From: Paenibacillus sp. FSL R10-2734
Lineage (GTDB): Bacteria; Bacillota; Bacilli; Paenibacillales; Paenibacillaceae
Assembly (NCBI RefSeq): GCF_037963865.1
Contig: NZ_CP150170.1
Location: forward strand, 1,364,001 to 1,428,000
Direction of reading: 5' to 3'
DNA length: 64,000 nucleotides
Below the pieces are notes generated by a model that worked only from the letters and a program-made list of their open reading frames with translations, was not told where the DNA came from and did not search any database. The position numbers and the translations under genes were made by a program. Positions 43,706-50,888 of the stretch are shown here, one piece after another (the stretch's first letter is position 1; every line of letters starts with the position of its first letter).

Positions 43706-43754
43706 CTCTAGCCAAGGGAAAGGTATGGATGAATAAGAGGGAATAACATTTTCA

Positions 43755-43782
43755 TTATGGGTTATGGGTTATGGGTTATGGG
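43755..43782 (+). repeat. Heptamer TTATGGG repeated four times
   Basis: Four exact tandem copies in 28 bp in a non-coding gap. A slippage-prone microsatellite. Confidence 0.9.
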
Positions 43783-43911
43783 ATGTGAGTCGAGTGCTCA
43801 TGGAAATTTTTCGTAAGAGAAATTTTGTGGTAAATAATGACTTTAAATACAATTAGAAGTATGATAATGGAGTCTGATCTCACGGAGTAGCTTAAGCGAA
43901 ATTGAGGGAGA

Positions 43912-44034
43912 ATGGATTTGGAAAAAGCAGCACCATAGCTCTTGAACCATATGGAAAGCATTGCTGTGGAAGGCTTTTGTGAAGATCGCATCAAGCTGTT
44001 CTATGGTCAGTTACATTATGAAAAAGGTAGGTGA
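43912..44034 (+). pseudogene. Small upstream ORF with in-frame TAG, overlapping the CPBP gene start
   Basis: GAGGGAGA then ATG GAT TTG GAA AAA GCA GCA CCA TAG CTC TTG AAC. Apart from the TAG at 43936-43938 the frame is open and protein-like (LLNHMESIAVEGFCEDRIKL, then FYGQLHYEKGR) to TGA 44032, which overlaps the GTG start of the protease. TAG could come from CAG (Gln). Product 40 aa if read through. Probably a recently broken small gene translationally coupled to the next. Confidence 0.45.
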
Positions 44035-44840
44035 GAATATTGCTGTCAGACAAGAAACAGTCTTTTCTATTTATTATTATCGTGTGGGCAATGGCGCTCG
44101 GGATGTTGCTACTCCCAGAAACGGCACAAGGACTGTACGGACTTACCCCGTTACTCGCAGTATGTCTCATGATGTTCTTGATTGTGCGAGATGGTTATAG
44201 TGCTGAGGGCTGGAGAAGGTTAGGCTTCAAATTTAAAGGAAGGAAAGAATACATATTGGCTTTGCTCATTCCCTTATGTTCACTGGGAGCAGGGTATGCT
44301 GTCTATTGGACAGGATGGGCATCAAGCTTGATTCCTCCAGATTCATGGATCAAGACGGCTATATATTTGGTCGTTTATATTGTTCTAGGTTCGATATCTG
44401 CATTGGGTGAAGAAATTGGCTGGAGGGGCTGGCTGCTCCCGCGTTTTCAATGGATGGGAAGAGTTACTTCAAGTATAACGTTGGGTTTAATCTGGGCGAT
44501 ATGGCATTATCCGGCGATTCTTGGCCCGCGTGCCTATCACTCTTCTGGGAACCGCTGGCTCGTGTTGACTCTTTTCACCTTATCCGTTGTATTTGCAGGA
44601 ATTATTATGAATGAATTACGGCTGACCTCTGGTAGCATATGGCCGGCTGTGCTTTTGCATGGAACTAATAATGCGGTAGATAGTGTGCTGCGTAATATTA
44701 CTACGAGTTCATCACCGATGTTGGAATATGTAGCTGGAGAGAGTGGTTGGGTCCCGGTGATTTTATATGGCGCCGTGGCCGTCTGGATTCTGAATCGCAA
44801 CCTCAGGATGAAACGACAGCGTGTCATTTTAGAGCTATAA
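44031..44840 (+). CDS. CPBP-family intramembrane metalloprotease (Abi/CAAX-like)
   Basis: 269 aa with about eight membrane helices. The GTG at 44031 overlaps the stop of the preceding small ORF; TTG 44040 is an alternative. Motif 1 SALGEEIGWRGWLLPRF (Glu-Glu and Arg), motif 2 LGLIWAIWHYPAIL (His) and motif 3 LLHGTNNAVDS (His and Asn) form the expected metal-site set. Family members cleave prenylated or other membrane peptides or take part in bacteriocin immunity; target unknown. A decayed small membrane-peptide gene lies 640 bp downstream. Confidence 0.87.
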   Translation: MRILLSDKKQSFLFIIIVWAMALGMLLLPETAQGLYGLTPLLAVCLMMFLIVRDGYSAEGWRRLGFKFKGRKEYILALLIPLCSLGAGYAVYWTGWASSLIPPDSWIKTAIYLVVYIVLGSISALGEEIGWRGWLLPRFQWMGRVTSSITLGLIWAIWHYPAILGPRAYHSSGNRWLVLTLFTLSVVFAGIIMNELRLTSGSIWPAVLLHGTNNAVDSVLRNITTSSSPMLEYVAGESGWVPVILYGAVAVWILNRNLRMKRQRVILEL

Positions 44841-44920
44841 CTCTGCGCGTTTGTTTATAGATGAATCAATATCATGCATAAAAGTATATGATTTCGAAGA
44901 TGTGAAGGAGAGATCCCATT

Positions 44921-45448
44921 ATGATCGATATGGACAGAATATATCTTATCTCAGATATCCCCGGTTATCCCCCGCAAATTGGTCGTCTTTTATCCATGAT
45001 GAACTATGCAAGACACACAACATTAGAGGCGGTTAAGGATCTAAGTGTAGACCAACTAGACTATTTATTGGATTCTGAGAGCAATTCTATTGGAGCGTTA
45101 TTATTACACTACGCTGCTGTGGAATTTGCGTATCAAGTGGCGACGTTTGAAGGAAGAGACTTATCCGAAGAAGAGCTAACGATATGGGGGCCAGCACTGA
45201 ATTTAGGGGATGAAGGATGAGCAATTATTAAAGGAAATGATCTTAGCTATTATTTAGACCGATTAAATGAAGTTAGACAAAAAACGTATGATTTATTCGC
45301 AACCGTGAATGACGACTGGTTATATATAGAAGAAGAGTTCTGGTATAACAAGCCAGCCAACTACTACTTCATGTGGTTTCACGTATTTGAAGATGAGATC
45401 AATCATCGAGGCCAAATAAGACTGATACGAAAAAGAGCGTTAGCTTAG
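44921..45448 (+). pseudogene. DinB-family protein gene interrupted by an in-frame TGA
   Basis: AAGGAG precedes the ATG. Residues 1-99 read as a DinB-like four-helix protein (LLSMMNYARHTTLEAVKDL, NSIGALLLHYAAVEFAYQ) up to TGA at 45218-45220; the same frame then continues for 75 codons with the matching C-terminal half (DLSYYLDRLNEVRQKTYDLF, FMWFHVFEDEINHRGQIRLI) to TAG 45446. The HVxxHExxHRGQI-type segment shows metal-site His residues lie after the stop. A single substitution such as CGA to TGA explains it. The truncated product is probably inactive. Confidence 0.88.
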
Positions 45449-45477
45449 AGCATTTTGATCTAGAAGGAGGTGTAGTT

Positions 45478-45617
45478 ATGGAGTTCATTGAGAGTGTAAG
45501 GATCTTAAATAAAAAGTATCCGTTGTTCTCGAAAGTTATAACGGCAGCATAATCTTCGACATCGTCTACTACTCAGGAAAAGCAGTTGGGCAAATTGCCT
45601 ATTCCTTGGCTCATTAA
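45478..45617 (+). pseudogene. Small membrane-peptide gene with a one-base frameshift
   Basis: AGAAGGAGGTG lies 7 nt before ATG 45478. The first frame gives 24 aa (MEFIESVRILNKKYPLFSKV...) and stops at 45550. The +2 frame from about 45540 continues G-S-IIFDIVYYSGKAVGQIAYSLAH to TAA 45615, 17 nt before a strong terminator. One missing base near 45539 would join them into a roughly 46-aa peptide with one membrane helix and a GxxxG motif. Function not recognised; bacteriocin-like or toxin-like peptides are possible but unproven. Confidence 0.45.
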
Positions 45618-45633
45618 CGTACATAAAGGTAAC

Positions 45634-45668
45634 AAGACAACCTCGGTTATTGAAGGTTGTCTTTTTTT
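45634..45668 (+). terminator. Intrinsic terminator after the small peptide gene
   Basis: AAGACAACCT pairs perfectly with AGGTTGTCTT, loop 10 nt, then T-run. Confidence 0.85.
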
Positions 45669-45693
45669 GATAGAAATGAAGTACATACTCGTG

Positions 45694-45875
45694 CGTAACG
45701 GACTCAGATGCAGTTATCTGTGGATTTTGAGCCTTTTGGAACGTTTTGCGGACTCCGGAGACGTTAATCACCAAAAATAGGGGTGTTATCCTGTGTTTTC
45801 AGTCCAATAAAGTCACTGGAGTCCGATAGAATCCGAGAACAGTGCAATTATTGTAGATAAGGACTCTGGGGTCCG
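45694..45875. repeat. Non-coding element with repeated GGACTC/GAGTCC motifs
   Basis: CGGACTC (45699), CGGACTCCGGAG (45749), TGGAGTCCGAT (45817) and GGACTCTGGGGTCCG (45861) recur at 45-70 nt spacing in an A/T-rich background without coding capacity. Possibly a mobile intergenic repeat; no second copy in this window. Confidence 0.35.
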
Positions 45876-45996
45876 AATGTAATGCTGATAGGCATTAGTT
45901 TTACGCTTTTTTCTCTCGGTGAATGGTATCGCCAAGACGGGAGAATAAACTCAATGAAAATAGTTGTGAAATTATTTATGAAAATAATTTAAATTT

Positions 45997-46032
45997 TCAG
46001 TTCATTATCAGTTCACATAGATTTGTTAGGAT
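45997..46032 (+). promoter_or_regulatory. ABC-transporter promoter with 11-bp direct repeats
   Basis: TCAGTTCATTA TCAGTTCACAT, two direct repeats at 11-bp period (45997-46018), overlapping a poor -35; TAGGAT at 46027 serves as -10. The layout fits activation by the OmpR-type regulator encoded downstream. Confidence 0.55.
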
Positions 46033-46085
46033 AGAGACATCAAAGAAAGAGATAACGGGTATGACCATGAGAGGAAGAGAACGGA

Positions 46086-48047
46086 ATGAAAATATTAGAG
46101 GTTAAGAATGTAAAAAAATCGTATACTTTATATGGTAAAGAAAAGGTTCCTGTACTCCATGATGTGAATTTGAGCTTTGAGACTGGCGAATTTGTTTCCA
46201 TCCTCGGAGAGTCTGGTTGCGGCAAGTCCACATTGATGAATATCATTGGTGGAATGGACTCTGATTATGAGGGCGATGTCCTTGTTCGTGGAAAGAACCT
46301 AAGCAAGATGACCGAAAAGGAAATGGATGATTATCGCAAGAACAATATTGGCTTCGTATTTCAAAACTTTAATCTAATTCCACATTTATCCGTCTTGGAA
46401 AATGTTACAGTTGCGATGCAGATGACGAATACAAGCGAGAAGGAACGTAACAAACGTGCTATAGATATTTTGACTGAGGTAGGATTAAAGGATCATCTGA
46501 AAAAACGTCCAAATCAACTATCCGGTGGACAGAAGCAACGGGTATCGATTGCACGCGCGTTGTCGAATAATCCAGACATTATTTTAGCAGATGAACCTAC
46601 GGGTGCATTGGATAAAGATACAGGTGATCAAATTTTAGTTTTGTTGGACAGCATTGCGAAAAGAGGAATTTTGGTTATTACCGTAACCCACTCGCAGAAA
46701 GTAGCCGACTACGGTAGCCGTATCGTTAAGCTTGAAGAGGGTCTAGTTAAAGATGATATTCATTTAAAAGATCGTTCTATGGCTACCTACGATGGGGGAA
46801 ATGGATCATCCCGAAATCTCAGCTTACTTGCTTCTTTCAAAATGGCCCTTCAAAACATGAAGCTCAACGCCAAACGTAATGTATTGGTAGCATTGGGTGG
46901 ATCTATAGGTATTTTAAGTGTACTCTTGATGCTTTCCTTAGGAAATGGGATTACGAGCTATATTAATAATGAAATTAATTCAAGTATGGACCCTTTACTT
47001 GTGGATATCACTAAGCCAAATCCGGAAGCCAAGGACATGAAAGGTCCAGAAGCGATGATGTTACCAGGCGTTACGTTTACAAAGACTGATGTTGAAACGA
47101 TCCGTAACTTTCCAAATGTAGATCGTGTAGAGACCATAACAACCATTACAGGCAAGTCTACTACGGTTTTTGAGGAACAAACGGGTAGTCTAACACAACT
47201 AACCACCTTAAACGATACATTTGATAAAGCGACGATTAAAGCAGGGGCTCTACCAAAAGAAAATGAAATTTTGTTACCAATGAAAATAGCAAGTCAATTA
47301 AGCGGAGTTGATCAACCGGAATCTATGGTAGGGAAATCTATTCATCTGTATATTACTGAAATGGATGCTCATCATAAACCGATAACGCTGGAGAAAGAAA
47401 TTATTGTCTCTGGTATTTATGAAGGCGCTGATCCAAGAGCACAAATGGCACCAACAGGATATATTCCTACACTGACACTAGAGCATATGTATACGGATAA
47501 AGGGCTTACCATTGGCCCAATTCAGGTTAATGCTTTTGCAACTGATATGAAATATGTGAAGGGTATTAATGCAGCGGCTGTTGATATGGGCTTCTCAGGC
47601 TCCCAAACGGCAGCAATCATGGAGCGTATCACGACTTATGTGGATATGGCTACGATCGTTCTATCTGGTATTGCAGGAATTTCGCTCATCGTATCAGGGA
47701 TTATGATATTGGTTGTCCTTTATATTAGTGTGGTAGAACGGACTAAGGAAATCGGGATTCTTCGTGCCATTGGGGCAAGAAAAAAAGATATCAAGCGAAT
47801 ATTCTTTTCCGAATCTGCATTATTAGGAATATTTAGTGGTGTTTTTGCAATAATTTTTGCAGCAGTCATTAGTTTTGGGTTAAATATACTTCTGGAAAAT
47901 GCTTTTGGCGTAAAGCTTATTAACTTATCTGGATCATATATCGTATTCGGATTAGTTGTAAGTACAGTAATTAGTATCATTGCTGGTTTGATGCCTTCAT
48001 CGAAGGCTGCCAAGCTCGATCCAATGGAATCTCTACGATACGAATAA
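46086..48047 (+). CDS. MacB-type ABC transporter, ATPase fused to FtsX-like permease
   Basis: 653 aa. N-terminal ATPase (1-225): Walker A GESGCGKST at 41-49, LSGGQKQR signature near 145, Walker B ILADEPTGALD, His switch VTHSQ. Then a membrane part with one helix near 265-290, a large extracellular MacB-PCD-like domain (about 295-510) and three helices at the C-terminus (ISLIVSGIMILVVLYISVVE, FGLNILLENAF, IVFGLVVSTVISIIAGL), ending in the FtsX motif P-S-S-K-A-A-K-L-D-P-M-E-S-L-R-Y-E. Probably extrudes peptides or transduces envelope signals. Operon with the two-component genes 27 bp downstream. Confidence 0.9.
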   Translation: MKILEVKNVKKSYTLYGKEKVPVLHDVNLSFETGEFVSILGESGCGKSTLMNIIGGMDSDYEGDVLVRGKNLSKMTEKEMDDYRKNNIGFVFQNFNLIPHLSVLENVTVAMQMTNTSEKERNKRAIDILTEVGLKDHLKKRPNQLSGGQKQRVSIARALSNNPDIILADEPTGALDKDTGDQILVLLDSIAKRGILVITVTHSQKVADYGSRIVKLEEGLVKDDIHLKDRSMATYDGGNGSSRNLSLLASFKMALQNMKLNAKRNVLVALGGSIGILSVLLMLSLGNGITSYINNEINSSMDPLLVDITKPNPEAKDMKGPEAMMLPGVTFTKTDVETIRNFPNVDRVETITTITGKSTTVFEEQTGSLTQLTTLNDTFDKATIKAGALPKENEILLPMKIASQLSGVDQPESMVGKSIHLYITEMDAHHKPITLEKEIIVSGIYEGADPRAQMAPTGYIPTLTLEHMYTDKGLTIGPIQVNAFATDMKYVKGINAAAVDMGFSGSQTAAIMERITTYVDMATIVLSGIAGISLIVSGIMILVVLYISVVERTKEIGILRAIGARKKDIKRIFFSESALLGIFSGVFAIIFAAVISFGLNILLENAFGVKLINLSGSYIVFGLVVSTVISIIAGLMPSSKAAKLDPMESLRYE

Positions 48048-48074
48048 ATACAAAGTTGGAAAGGAAATTGATGT

Positions 48075-48743
48075 ATGAGCACAATTCTAGTGGTTGACGA
48101 TGATTCCCATATTCGCAAATTAATACGATTATATCTAGAAAAAGATCAGTTTTCTGTAGTGGAAGCGGAAGATGGTCAAATTGCATTAGACATTCTAGCT
48201 CACACGAAAATCGATTTAGCGATTGTGGATGTGATGATGCCGCATATCGATGGCATTGAACTGACAGAAGATATCCGATCTTATATTGATATGCCGATCC
48301 TAATGGTTACAGCCAAAGGAGAGTCTAAGGATAAAGTCAGGGGATTTAATGCAGGGTCAGACGATTATTTAGTAAAGCCGTTTGATCCCATAGAATTGGT
48401 TCTGCGTGTGAAATCATTATTGAAGAGATATCATGTGACTCCTTCGAATGTTATTCAATTAGGGGGAGTAACGATTGATCTAGGAAATCTAACAGTCGCT
48501 AATGCCGATCAAACGGTTGAATTAAAAAAGAAGGAATGTGAATTGTTATTTGCTTTGGCGGGTTCGCCAAAGCAAATCTTCACACGTACTCAGCTAATAG
48601 AAAATATATGGGGAATGGATTATGAAGGCGATGAGCGGACGGTTGATGTGCATATCAAACGCTTAAGAGAGCGTCTTGAGCCTATCCCTCAGTTCATCAT
48701 TTCTACGGTAAGAGGGCTTGGATATCGTCTGGAGTTAGCATAG
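48075..48743 (+). CDS. OmpR/PhoB-family response regulator
   Basis: 222 aa. Receiver domain 1-115 with phospho-acceptor Asp52 (AIVDVMMPHIDG), acidic pocket VVDDD, Thr (MVTAKGES) and Lys (LVKPFDP). Winged-helix DNA-binding domain 125-222 (FTRTQLIENIWG, RTVDVHIKRLRERL, TVRGLGYRL). Likely phosphorylated by the kinase whose ATG follows directly after its stop, and likely binds the direct repeats at 45997-46018. Confidence 0.95.
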   Translation: MSTILVVDDDSHIRKLIRLYLEKDQFSVVEAEDGQIALDILAHTKIDLAIVDVMMPHIDGIELTEDIRSYIDMPILMVTAKGESKDKVRGFNAGSDDYLVKPFDPIELVLRVKSLLKRYHVTPSNVIQLGGVTIDLGNLTVANADQTVELKKKECELLFALAGSPKQIFTRTQLIENIWGMDYEGDERTVDVHIKRLRERLEPIPQFIISTVRGLGYRLELA

Positions 48744-50069
48744 ATGGTGAGAAAAAGTCTGCGTTTTCGAATCGTTGTGACGTTCATTGGTATTGTTTTA
48801 GCTAGTTTGATTATATCCTTTTTTCTTTTTATGCAGTTTGCAGAAAAAAATAGTACCCCAAACTATTTGTTCACTAGTATAGCTGAAGATGTAGCAAAAG
48901 TAATAAACCTAATAGATGATCCGGAAAAAGTAAATGCATTTGCAGATCTTCTTAATAAGTTGGGCATAGATATAGCGATGGTTAATGACTCGAGTGCCCC
49001 TGTCTTTTCTTTAGACAAGGAAAATATGGCTACCCTATTCAACACCAACACAACCGATGCAGTTTTTCTATCTGGTAAGGGCGGACTTGCTATCGTAGGG
49101 ATTCCCAAGGTAGATGATGGTAAAAGTGCTTTCATCATTAAAATTGACTTTTCAATGATTGTATTGGGATTGAGATATATTCTCATATTAACGCTACTAG
49201 CTGTACTAGTCATCGGAAGTTTGCTTATCTTGTTCATGTCCGGGTACATTGTGAAGCCGATCAAAAAGCTGACTGTTGCTGCTAAGGAAATGGCGTCAGG
49301 CAATTTATCTTTCCGATTGACTTATCGTAATAAAGATGAAGTTGGAGAACTGATGGAGAGCTTTAATCGTATGGCTAGTGAACTGCAAAAAATGGACGCT
49401 GTTCGTGATGATTTTGTCAGCAATGTGTCCCATGAAATGCAGTCACCGCTTACTTCGATTAGAGGGTTTACAAGAGCACTGCAAGATGGTGTTATTCCAT
49501 TAGATCAGCAAAAAGAACATCTGGATATTATCTATGAGGAAACATTACGTCTATCTAGGCTTAGTGATAATCTGCTCCGATTAGCCTCACTCGATTCGGA
49601 ACATCATCCGGTTAATCCGACCACATTCCAATTAGACGAACAATTAAGAAGAACGATCGTATTTGCGGAACCACAGTGGGCGCGGAAAGATATTATGATT
49701 GAATTGGATTTATTACCTTGCGAGATCACGGTGGATAAAGATTTATTTGATCAGGTCTGGCAGAACTTAATAAATAATGCCATAAAATATACGGAGCAAG
49801 AGGGTACCATTCATGTTGAAATCGAGGTATCTGAGCCATTTGTAAAGGTATATATTAAAGATTCCGGACGAGGCATACCAGAGGAAGCACTTCCGCTCAT
49901 CTTTGATCGATTCTATATGGTGGAAAAGGCGCGGAGCAGTGCTCTTAAAGGGAATGGACTTGGACTTTCCATTGTGATGAAAATTCTAAAGATACATGAT
50001 TGTAAAATTGAAGTAGAGAGTAAAGTCGGAGAAGGGACCACTTTTGTTGTAACGATCCCTAGAACATAA
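48744..50069 (+). CDS. Sensor histidine kinase
   Basis: 441 aa. Two membrane helices (about 9-28 and 138-165) enclose a 110-aa extracellular sensor; HAMP (165-218); HisKA with phospho-acceptor His230 (SNVSHEMQSPLTS); HATPase_c with N box (NLINNAIKYTEQ), G1 (KDSGRGIP) and G2 (GNGLGLSI). The HE-M-Q-S-P-L variant replaces the common HELRTPL. Cognate partner of the preceding regulator. Terminator follows. Confidence 0.95.
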   Translation: MVRKSLRFRIVVTFIGIVLASLIISFFLFMQFAEKNSTPNYLFTSIAEDVAKVINLIDDPEKVNAFADLLNKLGIDIAMVNDSSAPVFSLDKENMATLFNTNTTDAVFLSGKGGLAIVGIPKVDDGKSAFIIKIDFSMIVLGLRYILILTLLAVLVIGSLLILFMSGYIVKPIKKLTVAAKEMASGNLSFRLTYRNKDEVGELMESFNRMASELQKMDAVRDDFVSNVSHEMQSPLTSIRGFTRALQDGVIPLDQQKEHLDIIYEETLRLSRLSDNLLRLASLDSEHHPVNPTTFQLDEQLRRTIVFAEPQWARKDIMIELDLLPCEITVDKDLFDQVWQNLINNAIKYTEQEGTIHVEIEVSEPFVKVYIKDSGRGIPEEALPLIFDRFYMVEKARSSALKGNGLGLSIVMKILKIHDCKIEVESKVGEGTTFVVTIPRT

Positions 50070-50078
50070 CCACATACT

Positions 50079-50115
50079 AAACAAGCCAAAGTTATGATAA
50101 CTGGCTTGTTTTTTC
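50079..50115 (+). terminator. Intrinsic terminator of the ABC/two-component operon
   Basis: AACAAGCCA pairs with TGGCTTGTT, then TTTTTCTTTTTTT. Confidence 0.88.
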
Positions 50116-50181
50116 TTTTTTTCTTCTATATAAGAAGATCCTAAAACATTCTAAAAAGGAAGAGGAGAAGTTTGGAACTGT

Positions 50182-50240
50182 AGGAGCGATAGCGCCCGCC
50201 TGAAAGCTTTCCGTAGGAAAGCTCGCTTCGGAAGCATAGG
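50182..50240. repeat. Intergenic hairpin element
   Basis: GAGCGATAGCGCCCG then AGCTTTCC-GTA-GGAAAGCT (50205-50223) and GCTTCGGAAGC. A compact palindromic element without coding frame. Confidence 0.45.
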
Positions 50241-50399
50241 CTGTGCACCAAGCTCTATTTTGATGTAGAAGGCTCTCGTTATGTACCTGTTGGAGACACG
50301 ATGCAAAAATGCCCTGTATGCGCCGTCCGGGAAGTGATCACTCCGATTTCAAACCATGGATATCGTCTTTGGCCCAGCAGATGCAAATTATTTATTTAG
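50238..50399 (+). pseudogene. Internal fragment of an unidentified gene
   Basis: A 53-codon open stretch reads KLYFDVEGSRYVPVGDTMQK, then CPVCAVREVITPISNHGYRLW, to a stop at 50397, without start or ribosome site. The C-x2-C and NHGYRLWP-like sequence look like part of a real enzyme, perhaps carbohydrate-related, but I cannot name it. Confidence 0.4.
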
Positions 50400-50439
50400 A
50401 TCAACGCTGTAATGTCAATCGGACCGGGTAGATCCTGCG

Positions 50440-50644
50440 ACTTGTACACTTGAGCAATTAGCAGATGATGCGAGTATACCGACGTGGGCGAGAGAGGGGT
50501 ACAGTGGAAGCGCTCAGACAGATGGGCGTGCTGCAAGGACGCAGCGGCGTCAAGTTCGCACCGAGAGAAGAAGCTTCGCGGGCGGAAGTGTTGGCGATGA
50601 TCTTGCGTTGGTTGGATATGAGACTGATCTGTGCATTTGAATAG
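50440..50644 (+). pseudogene. Frameshifted remnant of an SLH-protein C-terminus
   Basis: One frame gives LEQLADDASIPTWAREG; after a one-base shift near 50500 another gives VEALRQMGVLQGRSGVKFAP, then REEASRAEVLAMILRWLDM and a stop at 50642. Together they spell the end of an SLH repeat (WA-x-E-x-V-x-A-L ... G-x-x-x-G ... F-x-P ... SRAE). A dead S-layer gene end, facing the intact SLH gene on the other strand. Confidence 0.8.
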
Positions 50645-50799
50645 TAGAGTCAGCGAGAAATGGAGATGCCTTAGATCGATGCAGACCGTCTACTGGATGA
50701 TCCTCGTGAAAGAGACTCTTGCTCTTGGCTATATGGTTGGCAACTGCCGGCCCCCTTAAAGTAGTTTCATCGCCTAGCTACACGTCATACGTGGCGCGT

Positions 50800-50848
50800 A
50801 AAAAAAAGACGGCTCCATATTCAAATTAAAGAATAGGAGTCGTCTTTA
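50800..50848 (-). terminator. Terminator of the 2385-aa SLH gene
   Basis: On the minus strand AAAGACGACTCC pairs with GGAGCCGTCTTT and is followed by T-run. The plus-strand region 50070-50800 otherwise holds only fragments. Confidence 0.85.
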
Positions 50849-50888
50849 TTGAGTTCAGTGTAGAAATTACGGTGGTTTTTCTGTGCAA

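Noticed and set aside
44921..45448. TGA read as selenocysteine or programmed read-through in DinB
   Set aside because: No SECIS-like hairpin was evident after the TGA, DinB proteins do not use Sec, and several neighbouring genes are also broken.
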